In this document: positions 34,012-42,467 of the stretch, piece after piece
Numbering within the stretch: position 1 is the stretch's first letter
How the letters are laid out: each line of letters begins with the position of its first letter
Assembly (NCBI RefSeq): GCF_001399755.1
Contig: NZ_LJCP01000010.1
Location: 496,001 to 560,000 of the forward strand
Reading direction: 5' to 3'
Length of the DNA stretch: 64,000 bases
Source of the DNA: Thiohalorhabdus denitrificans
GTDB lineage: Bacteria; Pseudomonadota; Gammaproteobacteria; Thiohalorhabdales; Thiohalorhabdaceae
The notes under the pieces: model-generated
Databases searched by the model: none
Seen by the model: only the letters and a program-made list of their open reading frames with translations
Told to the model about the DNA's origin: nothing
Made by a program: the position numbers and the translations under genes

Positions 34012-35085
34012 TTACCCGTCGCCGCGCTCGCCGTTCTGGGCCCGGTCGCGCAGGAAATGGTCCATGAGGGTCAGGGTGGTCATGGCCTCGACGATGGGCA
34101 CGGCGCGGATGCCCACGCAGGGGTCGTGACGGCCCTTGGTCACCACCTCCACCTCGTTGCCGTGGACATCCAGGCTCCGGCGAGGCACCTGGATGCTGGA
34201 GGTCGGCTTGATGGCCACCCGGGCGGTCAGGGGCTGGCCGGTGGAGATTCCGCCCAACACCCCGCCGGCGTGGTTGGACAGGAACCCGGTGGCGTCCATC
34301 TCGTCGCCGTGCACCGAGCCCCGCTGGCTCACCACGTCGAACCCGTCGCCCACGGCCACCCCCTTCACCGCGTTGATGCCCATGAGCGCCCTGGCCCAGT
34401 CCGCTTCCAGCCGGTCGAAGACGGGCTCGCCGAGTCCCGCCGGCAGGCCGAGGGCCTCCACGTAAATCTGGGCGCCGATGGAGTCCCCCTCCTTGCGGAC
34501 GGCGTTGAGCGCCGCCTCCAGCTCCGGCACCCGCTCCGGATCCGGGCTGAAGAAGGCGTTGTCGTGGACCGCCGACCAGTCGCGCCGCTCCAGGCGCACC
34601 TCGCCCATGGCCTCCAGACAGGCGCGGACGGTAACCCCCAGGCGGTCGGACAAGAACTTGCGGGCGATGGCCCCGGCAGCCACCCGCATGGCGGTCTCCC
34701 GGGCCGAGGCACGCCCTCCGCCCCGGTAGTCCCGTCGCCCGTACTTCTTCCAATAGGTATAATCCGCGTGGCCGGGACGGAATTTGTCCTTGATCTCGGA
34801 GTAGTCCTTGCTGCGCTGATCCGTGTTGCGGATCAGCAGGCCGATGGGGGTGCCCGTGGTCTCCCCCTCGAAGACCCCGGACAGGATCTCCACCTCGTCG
34901 GCCTCCCGCCGCTGGGTGGTGTAGCGGGACTGCCCGGGACGGCGCCGATCCAGGTCGCGCTGGATGTCCGCGGCGTCCAGGGACAGGCCGGGCGGACAGC
35001 CCTCCACCACCGCACCGAGGGCCGGGCCGTGGCTTTCCCCGAAGGTGGCGACGCGGAACAGCTCGCCGAAGGCGTTTCCTGGCAT
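34012..35085 (-). CDS. aroC: Chorismate synthase
   Basis: Last common step of aromatic synthesis: 5-enolpyruvylshikimate-3-phosphate to chorismate using reduced FMN. 357 residues. Visible signatures are [19 protein letters not shown] near residue 10, [17 protein letters not shown] then [19 protein letters not shown], and the C-terminal [18 protein letters not shown]. The ATG at 35085 opens with [15 protein letters not shown]. It is divergent from the peroxiredoxin gene and upstream of the MFS gene. Confidence 0.96.
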   Translation of the reverse strand: MPGNAFGELFRVATFGESHGPALGAVVEGCPPGLSLDAADIQRDLDRRRPGQSRYTTQRREADEVEILSGVFEGETTGTPIGLLIRNTDQRSKDYSEIKDKFRPGHADYTYWKKYGRRDYRGGGRASARETAMRVAAGAIARKFLSDRLGVTVRACLEAMGEVRLERRDWSAVHDNAFFSPDPERVPELEAALNAVRKEGDSIGAQIYVEALGLPAGLGEPVFDRLEADWARALMGINAVKGVAVGDGFDVVSQRGSVHGDEMDATGFLSNHAGGVLGGISTGQPLTARVAIKPTSSIQVPRRSLDVHGNEVEVVTKGRHDPCVGIRAVPIVEAMTTLTLMDHFLRDRAQNGERGDG

Positions 35086-35154
35086 TACGGATTCCCCGAG
35101 TGGCGCCCGGCCGTTTGGCCGGGGAAAAGGGGCATGCTACCATACACCGCCTGG

Positions 35155-35171
35155 TTTAGAATGAGTCTAAA
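35155..35171. promoter_or_regulatory. Fur-family (Irr/PerR-like) operator upstream of peroxiredoxin
   Basis: TTTAGAATGAGTCTAAA is a 17-base near-perfect palindrome. It differs by one base from the Irr control element TTTAGAA-N3-TTCTAAA and likewise from PerR-type TTAGAAT-N-ATTCTAA. It overlaps TAGAAT (35157-35162), a good -10 hexamer, about 60 bases before the peroxiredoxin start, which suggests repression. The binding protein is not in the window. Confidence 0.55.
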
Positions 35172-35221
35172 TACCATCTGCAACCCGCATCCGACACCCC
35201 AAACCTAGGAGAAAGCCCACC

Positions 35222-35824
35222 ATGAGCGTGCTGGTCAACAAGCAGGCCCCCGACTTCGCCGCCCCGGTCGTGCACCCGAACAACCAGATCCAGGAGGAGT
35301 GGCACTTCCTCAAGGAGACCGAGGGCAAGTACCGGGTGCTGTTCTTCTACCCCCTCGACTTCACCTTCGTCTGCCCCTCGGAGATCATCGCCTTCGATAA
35401 CCGGGTGAAGGAGTTCGAGAAGCGCAACTGCGCGGTGGTGGCCTGCTCCATCGACTCCCATTTCACCCACCTGGCCTGGAAGAACACCCCCGTGGACAAC
35501 GGCGGCATCGGCCAGGTGAGCTTCCCCATGGTGGCCGACCTGACCAAGAGCATCGCCCGCGACTACGACGTCCTTGTGGACGAGTCGGTGGCCCTGCGCG
35601 GCACCTTCCTCATCGACCGCAGCGGTGTGGTGCAGCACCAGGTGGTGAACAACCTGCCCCTGGGCCGCAACATCGACGAGACCCTGCGCATGCTCGACGC
35701 CCTGCAGTTCCACGAGGAGCACGGCGAGGTCTGCCCCGCTGGCTGGCAGGAAGGCGAGAGCGGCATGAAGGACACGCCCGAAGGGGTGGCCTCCTACCTC
35801 GCGGAGAAGTCCTCCGAGCTGTAG
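35222..35824 (+). CDS. 2-Cys peroxiredoxin (AhpC/Prx1 type)
   Basis: Reduces peroxides in the cytosol. 200 residues. The peroxidatic Cys 51 lies in FTFVCPSEI and the resolving Cys near residue 172 in GEVCPAGW, the Prx1/AhpC order. AILVD-type central strands and FPMVADLTKSIARDYDVL are typical. AGGAGAAAG precedes the ATG. A perfect terminator follows, so it is a single-gene unit, probably controlled by the upstream Fur-family-like box. Confidence 0.95.
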   Translation: MSVLVNKQAPDFAAPVVHPNNQIQEEWHFLKETEGKYRVLFFYPLDFTFVCPSEIIAFDNRVKEFEKRNCAVVACSIDSHFTHLAWKNTPVDNGGIGQVSFPMVADLTKSIARDYDVLVDESVALRGTFLIDRSGVVQHQVVNNLPLGRNIDETLRMLDALQFHEEHGEVCPAGWQEGESGMKDTPEGVASYLAEKSSEL

Positions 35825-35845
35825 GCTCCGCCGGATCCGTCGCGA

Positions 35846-35872
35846 GACCGGGCTGCGGCCCGGTCTTTTTTT
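35846..35872 (+). terminator. Terminator after peroxiredoxin
   Basis: GACCGGGC (35846-35853), loop TGCG, GCCCGGTC (35858-35865), then seven T. Confidence 0.9.
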
Positions 35873-35992
35873 GTCCCTTCCCCCGGACCGGCTTCCCCCT
35901 CCCCTTGAGGCAGCCGGCAAAAGCTGCCTGTATGGGACCAGCGTCTCCTCGTTCGTCCTCGCCGTGCCCCATTTCCGGAGCCGGAATCAGCC

Positions 35993-37075
35993 ATGGGCGG
36001 AGAAAAGGTCCTATTCGCGGTGCACGACTGGGGGCTCGGCCACGCCACTCGCTCCCTGCCGCTTATCCGCGGTCTCCTGGACACCGGGAGCCGCGTCACG
36101 GTGCTGTCCACTGGCCGGGCCCTGCGGCTCCTGCGCGGCGAGCTCGGGGACCGGTGCGCCTTCATCGAGCTTCGTGACCTCCCCAAGGCCTCCAACCGCA
36201 GCGTGGCCGGCTTCTACCTGCAGATGAGCCTCTCCCTGCCGCTGTTTCTCGCCACCTTCCGGAGGGAGCGCCGCTTCACACGGAACCTGTGCCGACGCGA
36301 GGGCTTCACGCGCATCGTCTCGGACAGCCGCATCGGGGTCTGCCTGCCCGAGGTGCCCAGCTATCTCCTCTTCCACTCCCTGCGCCACATCATTCCCGGC
36401 CGTCCGGAACGCCTGGAGGGCCTGGTGGAGGGCACCCAGGCGCGGCTGTTCGCCGACGCCCGGCGCATCCTCGTTCCGGACGAGGCGGAAGACGGAGGCC
36501 TCTCCGGCGACCTCAGCCACCACCTCGCCCGCGACTGGGGCGACCGCCTGGCCTACATCGGGCCCCTGTCCACCATTACCCCGCAGGACGGGGAAGAGGA
36601 CCTGGACTACTTCATCACCCTCTCCGGCCAGGAGCCCCAGCGCACCCTGCTGGAAGAGCGGGTGCTCGCCGAGGTGGAAGGCCTGCCGGGCCGGATCGTG
36701 GTGGCCCTGGGCAAGCCAGAGTCCCGCTCCCGCAGCCTGGGCCGGGGCCGGATCACCGTCCACGACTACCTGGACCGTCCCGCCCAGCAGGCCATGATGA
36801 ACCGGGCCCGCCTGGTGATCGGCCGCTCCGGCTACACCACCCTCATGGAGCTGGCCCAGCTCGGCAAAAAGGCCCTGTTCGTTCCCACCCCCGGACAGAG
36901 CGAGCAGGAATACCTGGCCCGCTACCACCGGGAGCGGGGCCACACCCACGGCGTTACGCAGAGCCGCCTGGACCTGGCCGCGGACGTGGCCAAGGCCGAG
37001 ACCTTCCCCGGCCTGCCGCGCACCGCCTCCGCCGGGGAGTCGGTGCGGCGCTTCCTGGACGTGGTGCTAGCCTGA
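35993..37075 (+). CDS. MurG-like glycosyltransferase, unknown acceptor
   Basis: 360 residues of GT-B type. It opens VLFAVHDWGLGHATRSLPLI with the Gly-rich GLGHATR loop of MurG/UDP-sugar transferases. The C-terminal nucleotide-sugar region is ARLVIGRSGYTTLMELAQLG followed by FVPTPGQSEQEYLARY, equivalent to the GGxxT and Q/E motifs of MurG. The acceptor lipid or protein is unknown. It overlaps the convergent flippase-like gene by 9 bases. Confidence 0.75.
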   Translation: MGGEKVLFAVHDWGLGHATRSLPLIRGLLDTGSRVTVLSTGRALRLLRGELGDRCAFIELRDLPKASNRSVAGFYLQMSLSLPLFLATFRRERRFTRNLCRREGFTRIVSDSRIGVCLPEVPSYLLFHSLRHIIPGRPERLEGLVEGTQARLFADARRILVPDEAEDGGLSGDLSHHLARDWGDRLAYIGPLSTITPQDGEEDLDYFITLSGQEPQRTLLEERVLAEVEGLPGRIVVALGKPESRSRSLGRGRITVHDYLDRPAQQAMMNRARLVIGRSGYTTLMELAQLGKKALFVPTPGQSEQEYLARYHRERGHTHGVTQSRLDLAADVAKAETFPGLPRTASAGESVRRFLDVVLA

Positions 37076-38035
37076 GGAGGCCAGCTCCCGGTGCAGCCGG
37101 AGCACCAGGCCCCCGCAGATCAGCCAGACCGCCCCCAGCCACACCACCCGGTACCCCAGGATGGCGGCCAGGGCTTCGTCGAGGCCGTAGCCGTAGGCCT
37201 GGGCGGCCCCCAGGGCCACCGCCTCGATCACTCCCAGCTGGGTAAGGACGCTGGCTACCAGCAACGTCACCCACAGGGCCACGAAGAAGACGGCCACCGC
37301 CTGCTCCGGAGCGAGGCCCTCCAGGCCCGTGGCGCGTCCCACCACCAGCAGCCCCATTCCCTGCACGAGCAGATAGGCCGTCGTAAGCACCAGGGCGACC
37401 CAGAGCCTCCCGGATCGGCCCAGCTGCCTGACCCCGCTGATCATGCCCAGCACCCCCCCGGCCAGGGGCCTCAGGGTCCCCCGGAAGGACCCCAGCCAGC
37501 GGCGCACCGCTCGGGACTCCACCACCACCGCCACCCCCACCAGATGGAGGAGGATCAGGGCCACCATCAGGGGCCCGAGCCAGTCCCACCCGGGAATGCC
37601 GAGCACTGCCAGGGCGGCCATCACCACCAGGGTCTCCACCAGGATCATGAGGGTGGTGGCGGCGGAGGAATGGCCTGGTGGGGCTACCCCCAGGCGGCTC
37701 AGCACGTAGTTCTGGGCGTAGACCCCCGAGGGTACGGTCACGGCCAGCTCGCCGATGGAGAAGGCGAGCAGGAAGGGCCGCCACCCCATGCGGTAGCCGA
37801 GTCCTACCAGGAGGTTGCGCAGCACCGCCCCCTTGAGGACGAGGTACGCCACGGTGAGCCCGAAGCCGGCAGCAACCGCCGCCGTGGAGATCCGCTTGAG
37901 GCGAGCGACCACCGTGGGTAGGTCGGAGATGCTGAGCAGGAAGAAGACCAGGGCGGCGGCCAGCAGCACGGGAAGGAAAACATGGGGCCGCAGGAAGGCC
38001 CGGACCGTTCCTATTCCTGCATCCGGGGCGCCCAT
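37067..38035 (-). CDS. Lysylphosphatidylglycerol synthase TM/AglD-like membrane protein (UPF0104)
   Basis: 322 residues with about eight hydrophobic segments and no soluble domain. RPFLLAFSIGELAVTVPSGV resembles the conserved G-E-x3-x3-P-G block of the UPF0104/LPG_synthase_TM family, members of which are implicated in lipid flipping. ATG 38035 lies inside the 3' end of the acyltransferase gene, giving a 25-base overlap and suggesting coupling. Acts in the inner membrane; the lipid is unknown. Confidence 0.78.
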   Translation of the reverse strand: MGAPDAGIGTVRAFLRPHVFLPVLLAAALVFFLLSISDLPTVVARLKRISTAAVAAGFGLTVAYLVLKGAVLRNLLVGLGYRMGWRPFLLAFSIGELAVTVPSGVYAQNYVLSRLGVAPPGHSSAATTLMILVETLVVMAALAVLGIPGWDWLGPLMVALILLHLVGVAVVVESRAVRRWLGSFRGTLRPLAGGVLGMISGVRQLGRSGRLWVALVLTTAYLLVQGMGLLVVGRATGLEGLAPEQAVAVFFVALWVTLLVASVLTQLGVIEAVALGAAQAYGYGLDEALAAILGYRVVWLGAVWLICGGLVLRLHRELASSG

Positions 38036-39336
38036 GCTTCCTCGGAGGGTGCGGCCTCCGCCGGCGCCCAATGGCGGGCGAAGGCGGCATGCTCGTTGGC
38101 GCCGTAGGGAATGCGCCCCGCGGGCCGCCAGGGATGGGGGGGACCGAGCACCGCCTCCCCCACCGTGAAGCCGCCCGATCGCTCCGGGTGCAGGAGGCCG
38201 TGGCGACGGCCGAAGGCGATGAAGGCGGCCACCCGCTCGGCACGGGAGGCCGGGTCGAGCAGCACCGGGTCCACCCGGGCCCCGGCCCGGTGGTATCCCC
38301 CCGCCTCCGCCGCCGCCCGCTCCTCGAGCTCCGCGGCGGTGACCCGCCGGCCCCGCCTCCCCGCTTCCACCAGGTGGGCGCCGCCCACCTGGGTCAAAGT
38401 CAGGGCAGTCTGCGCCAGGATGGCGTTCTGAACCCCCTGGGCGCGGGCCCGCCGGCTCCGGGCATCCCCCTCCACCCACCCCGCTCCCAGGCTCAGGAAC
38501 ACCCGGGGACGAGCGGTAGTGGCGTCATCGTGGGTGATCCCCAGGGGGAGGACCACCGGAGGCGGGGTGCCGCGTTCCAGGAGCAGATGCAGCCCCGAAC
38601 GCACCCGATCGGCCCCGCCGTGCGGGGAGACCCGGCCCTCGGGCACCAGGTGGACGGCTTCCCCCTGTGCCAAGGCATCCCGGATGGCCTGCAGGTACCC
38701 CGCCACCATCTCCCGCTCCCGCGGCAGGTGGTGCCGCAGGCAACGATGGTTCAGCTTGCGCAGGCCATGGGGCAGGCGTAGCAGGGGCCGGTAGCGAGGC
38801 GCCAGGGCCGCGCGGATCCCGCGCGGCTCCCCGGAACGAGGGGCCAGGTCCTCGAAGCGTCCGACCCAGGACGGCCGCAGCACCCTTGCCAGGGGGAGAT
38901 CCCCTTCCAGATTCGCGATCTCCTCCAGCACCTCCCCCAGGGTGCGCTCCGGGACCCTGCGCATGGGATGGACATTCAGAAGGCTCAGCACCGGGCCCGA
39001 ATCCAGGGAGCCCAGCACCCCCCGGGCCCAGGCCGGCCACCCGGTGAGGTATTCCCGCAGGAACCCCTTCCGGAACAGATCCTCCCGGGCAACAAAATGC
39101 GGCACCCTCTCGCCGAACCGGCCGGCCCGGACGCCCAGCAGGAGATCCCCCACCAGGGGGCCGTCCGAATCCCGCCGGTGGTTGGAGACCACCAGGACGG
39201 GCCCTGCCGGCGGGCAATGCTCCCGGCCGTCGGCGTGCACGGAAAATCGCGTCCGCAGGTGCATGCGGGCCACCCGCGCCAGGCCGCCCCGCAGGATTCG
39301 CGCCGTTCCCCAACCGGACCCGCTGGACTGCCCCAT
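38011..39336 (-). CDS. PlsC-like acyltransferase
   Basis: 441 residues. The acyltransferase box is NHRRDSDGPLVGDLL (H-x4-D), with a later VPEGRVSPHGG in the position of the FPEGT motif. It has no evident membrane span. It is larger than PlsC (about 250) and has an extra C-terminal portion with VLPLGITHDD and AHLVEAGRRGRRVTAAELEE. ATG 39336 has GGAGGG five bases upstream. It would acylate a glycerophospholipid or a sugar. Coupled to the flippase-like gene and divergent from the hopanoid cluster. Confidence 0.72.
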   Translation of the reverse strand: MGQSSGSGWGTARILRGGLARVARMHLRTRFSVHADGREHCPPAGPVLVVSNHRRDSDGPLVGDLLLGVRAGRFGERVPHFVAREDLFRKGFLREYLTGWPAWARGVLGSLDSGPVLSLLNVHPMRRVPERTLGEVLEEIANLEGDLPLARVLRPSWVGRFEDLAPRSGEPRGIRAALAPRYRPLLRLPHGLRKLNHRCLRHHLPREREMVAGYLQAIRDALAQGEAVHLVPEGRVSPHGGADRVRSGLHLLLERGTPPPVVLPLGITHDDATTARPRVFLSLGAGWVEGDARSRRARAQGVQNAILAQTALTLTQVGGAHLVEAGRRGRRVTAAELEERAAAEAGGYHRAGARVDPVLLDPASRAERVAAFIAFGRRHGLLHPERSGGFTVGEAVLGPPHPWRPAGRIPYGANEHAAFARHWAPAEAAPSEEAWAPRMQE

Positions 39337-39690
39337 GGAACCCTCCGTCGCGCTGTCGCGGGGCCCGGCCCCGGAAACCACCAATGCGATGCCCGGCAAG
39401 GAAGGGGGACCTTCCCTCCCGGGCTCCAGGTTCCATCTTTGGCGGAAGCCGTCCCCGGCCGCAACCCGAAAGGGTCAAGCCCCCGGGTCGTCCCTCCTAC
39501 CCTCGCGAGCATTGGGGTCCTCCCCCAGGGCATTGACAAGCTCAACGCGCAGCCTCGAACAATGGAATCGATAACCGCCTGGATCCACGGACTTTCCGTT
39601 CCGAGCCCCGAGAACCGACCGAGGGCCACCCCGCCCCGTCCCCGCCGTCCTCCGCGTAAGGCTGAAAGCACCATTCGGAAAGGGCGTACC
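39337..39690. other. Divergent intergenic region, 354 bases
   Basis: Between the acyltransferase and squalene-hopene cyclase starts. It holds a consensus -35 TTGACA (39533) reading toward the cyclase. An in-frame ATG at 39562 overlaps the probable -10, and the stretch 39562-39690 translates to a low-complexity Pro/Arg sequence, so I treat it as leader. No structured element beyond this was noticed. Confidence 0.5.
39533..39563 (+). promoter_or_regulatory. Putative promoter of the hopanoid-isoprenoid operon
   Basis: TTGACA (39533-39538) is a perfect -35. AACAAT (39558-39563) is the best -10 candidate, 19 bases on. If used, transcription starts after the ATG at 39562, which supports the TTG start of the cyclase. 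Confidence 0.4.
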
Positions 39691-41649
39691 TTGGCAAGAC
39701 CCACTTCCTACAAAGACGACGCGCTCGGGACGACGGACCAGGGCGGCGGCCTGCGGACCACCGGATACCCCCTGGACCAGGCCATCGCCGCGGCGGAAGC
39801 GGCCCTTGTGGACCACCAGTTCCCCGACGGCCACTGGTGCTTCGAGCTGGAAGGCGACTGCACCATCACCGCCGAATACATCCTGATGATGCACTTCATG
39901 GGGGAGATCGACCCCGGACTGCAGGAGAGGATGGTCCGCTACCTGCGGGCCCGCCGGGACCCGGCCCACGGCGGATGGCCCCTGTACCCCGGGGGGCCCT
40001 TCGACGTGAGCGGCTCCGTCAAGGCCTACTACGCCCTGAAGCTGGCGGGCGTGGACCCGGAAGAGACGCCCATGGCGGAGGCCCGCGAGGCCATCCTGGC
40101 CCACGGCGGGGCGGCGCGCTCCAACGTCTTCACCCGCTTCCTGCTGGCCCAGTTCGGGCAGATCCCCTGGCGCGGCGTGCCCATGGTGCCCGCGGAGATC
40201 GTGCTGCTGCCCACCTGGTTTCCCTTCCACCTGAGCAAGGTCTCCTACTGGGCGCGCACGGTGATGGTGCCCCTGTCCATCCTCTACACACGCCGCGTTC
40301 GGGCCCGCAACCCCCAGCGGCTGGGGGTGCGGGAGCTGTTCACCGTCCCCCCGGAACGGGAACGCCGCTACTTCCCGGTCTGGTCCTGGCCGAACCGGCT
40401 CATCCTCTCCATCGAGCGAACCGCCGCCCGGGCGGAGCCCCTCTTCCCCCAGCGGATCCGCGAGCGGGCCGTGCATGAGGCGGCCCACTGGTTCATCGAG
40501 CGGCTGAACGGGGAGCACGGCCTCGGCGGGATCTTCCCGGCCATGGTGTACGCCTACGAGGCCCTGGACCATCTGGGCTACGGCCCCGACCACCCCTACC
40601 GCATCCGGGCCGGCCGGGCGCTGCGCAACCTGGTGGTGGAGCGGGGGGACGAGGCCTATTGCCAGCCCTGCCTCTCCCCGGTGTGGGATACCGCCCTGGC
40701 CTGCCACGCCCTTACGGAGGCCAACGGCGGCACCCCTCCGGAGGAGGGGTCCCGGGGCATGGACTGGCTTCGTCCCCGCCAGGTCGAGGAGGGAGGGGAC
40801 TGGACCGCGGACAACCCCGACCTCGCAGGCGGGGGGTGGTGCTTCCAGTACGAGAACCCCCACTACCCGGACCTGGACGACACGGCCACGGTGGCCAATC
40901 TCCTGCACAACGGCGGCGACTCGGAACAAGAGGCGGACCGGATCCGGCGCGCGGTGGACTGGGTGGTGGGCATGCAGTCCCGGGATGGCGGCTTCGGCGC
41001 CTTCAACGCCGACAACACCTACCACTACCTGAACGAGATCCCCTTCGCCGACCATGGCGCCCTCCTCGATCCGCCCACCAGCGATGTCACCGCCCGGTGC
41101 GTAGGGCTCCTGGGCCGGGTGGACCATCCGGAGGCCGGGGCCGCCCTCCGCGGGGCCGTGGACTTCCTGCAGCGGGCCCAGGAACCGGAAGGCCCCTGGT
41201 TCGGCCGCTGGGGAACCAACTACGTCTACGGCACCTGGTCGGTGCTGGAGGGCCTGAGCCAGGCGGGCCTCGACATGAACGAGGCATGGATCCGGCAGGC
41301 CGTGCGCTGGCTCAAGAGCGTGCAGCGGCCCGACGGCGGCTGGGGGGAGGAGAACGACACCTATTTCCAGCCCGAGCGGGCCCGCCGGGCACCGCGCAGC
41401 ACCCCTTTCCAGACGGCCTGGGCACTGCTCGGCCTGATGGCCGCCGGCGAGGCCCGGAGCCCGGCGGTGCGGGCCGGCGTGGACTACCTGCTGGCGACCC
41501 AGGGGGCGGACGGCGGCTGGGAGGCCCCCTGGTTCACCGCCCCCGGCTTCCCCCGCGTGTTCCACCTGAAGTACCACGGCTACAACAAGTACTTCCCCCT
41601 CCAGGCCCTGGCCCGCTACCGCAACCAGACCGGGGGGACCCCGCGGTGA
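39691..41649 (+). CDS. shc: Squalene-hopene cyclase
   Basis: Cyclises squalene to hopene at the inner membrane face. 652 residues from TTG 39691. The acid motif DLDDTATV is present (Asp 394-Leu-Asp-Asp 397), and QW-type repeats such as DGGWGEENDTYF and DGGFGAFNADNTY recur. The N-terminal QFPDGHWCFELEGDCTITAE and the C-terminal FHLKYHGYNKYFPLQAL are typical. The TTG has AAGGG six bases before it and gives the normal family length; ATG 39562 would add 43 Pro/Arg-rich residues. Its stop overlaps the hpnG start as GTGA. First gene of the hopanoid cluster. Confidence 0.95.
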   Translation: MARPTSYKDDALGTTDQGGGLRTTGYPLDQAIAAAEAALVDHQFPDGHWCFELEGDCTITAEYILMMHFMGEIDPGLQERMVRYLRARRDPAHGGWPLYPGGPFDVSGSVKAYYALKLAGVDPEETPMAEAREAILAHGGAARSNVFTRFLLAQFGQIPWRGVPMVPAEIVLLPTWFPFHLSKVSYWARTVMVPLSILYTRRVRARNPQRLGVRELFTVPPERERRYFPVWSWPNRLILSIERTAARAEPLFPQRIRERAVHEAAHWFIERLNGEHGLGGIFPAMVYAYEALDHLGYGPDHPYRIRAGRALRNLVVERGDEAYCQPCLSPVWDTALACHALTEANGGTPPEEGSRGMDWLRPRQVEEGGDWTADNPDLAGGGWCFQYENPHYPDLDDTATVANLLHNGGDSEQEADRIRRAVDWVVGMQSRDGGFGAFNADNTYHYLNEIPFADHGALLDPPTSDVTARCVGLLGRVDHPEAGAALRGAVDFLQRAQEPEGPWFGRWGTNYVYGTWSVLEGLSQAGLDMNEAWIRQAVRWLKSVQRPDGGWGEENDTYFQPERARRAPRSTPFQTAWALLGLMAAGEARSPAVRAGVDYLLATQGADGGWEAPWFTAPGFPRVFHLKYHGYNKYFPLQALARYRNQTGGTPR

Positions 41650-42395
41650 CCGTGGGCGTCGTCGCCGCCCTGCCCCTGGAGGCGGCATGCCTCCCCGCGC
41701 ACCCCGCCGAAGCGAAGCGCCCGGCAGCCCGCGTGGAGGTATCGGGCCCGGGCCCGCAACGGGGGGAGGCGGCCGCCCGCCGGCTGGCGACGGAGGAGGT
41801 GGAGGCCCTGATGAGCTGGGGGGTAGCGGGCGGGCTCGACCCCGCCCTGCCCGCGGGGACCCTGATCCTGCCGGAACGGCTCCACGCGCCCGCCGAGCCC
41901 CCAGTGGACGCCGCCTGGCGGTCCCGGCTCCAGGGGGCCCTCGCCCCCCGCCTGCCGGTGAGCCCGGGGCCCTTGCTCCATGCCGGGGAGGTGGCGGCCC
42001 CTCCGGCGCTCAAGGCGGACCTGTACCGGGCCACTGGCGCCACGGCCGTGGACCAGGAAAGCGGCCCCGTGGCCCGGGTCGCCCGGGAGGCCGGACTCCC
42101 TTTCGTGGCCGTCCGTGTGGTGGCGGACCCCGCCGGGCGCGGGCTGCCCCGGGTCGCGCAGGCTGCCCTCCGCCCGGACGGCACCCTCCATGGGGCCGGG
42201 CTGTTGCGGGCCCTCCTCCGGGAACCCGCTGCCCTCCCCGGCCTGGCCGCCCTGGGCCTGGACCTCCGGAGGGCCCGGGCCACCCTCCGGGAGGCGGGAC
42301 GGATCGCGGGGCCCCGGCTGGGCGCGGGCGACGGGACCGAAGTGCCGGCCGGGGAGGCGAACGTCCCTCCCGCCCGGGTGCCGGCGGACGCCTAG
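41646..42395 (+). CDS. hpnG: Hopanoid-associated phosphorylase HpnG
   Basis: 249 residues. A nucleoside-phosphorylase-like fold: VGVVAALPLEAACLP at the start, VEVSGPGPQRGEAAARRL, MSWGVAGGLDPALPAGTLIL and VDQESGPVARVAREAGLPF with the catalytic acid region. Removes adenine from adenosylhopane to give phosphoribohopane. GTG 41646 overlaps the shc stop. It stands between shc and hpnH, the order known from hopanoid producers. Confidence 0.85.
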   Translation: MTVGVVAALPLEAACLPAHPAEAKRPAARVEVSGPGPQRGEAAARRLATEEVEALMSWGVAGGLDPALPAGTLILPERLHAPAEPPVDAAWRSRLQGALAPRLPVSPGPLLHAGEVAAPPALKADLYRATGATAVDQESGPVARVAREAGLPFVAVRVVADPAGRGLPRVAQAALRPDGTLHGAGLLRALLREPAALPGLAALGLDLRRARATLREAGRIAGPRLGAGDGTEVPAGEANVPPARVPADA

Positions 42396-42467
42396 CCGGC
42401 GCTCCTCCCGGGCGCCGCCGCCCCGGAACAGAGACCGTTCCCCGCGGCAAACCGAACGAGGCCAATC

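Noticed and set aside
39562-39690. N-terminal extension of squalene-hopene cyclase from ATG 39562
   Set aside because: It would add 43 Pro/Arg-rich residues, has no ribosome site and overlaps the likely -10 hexamer; TTG 39691 fits family length.
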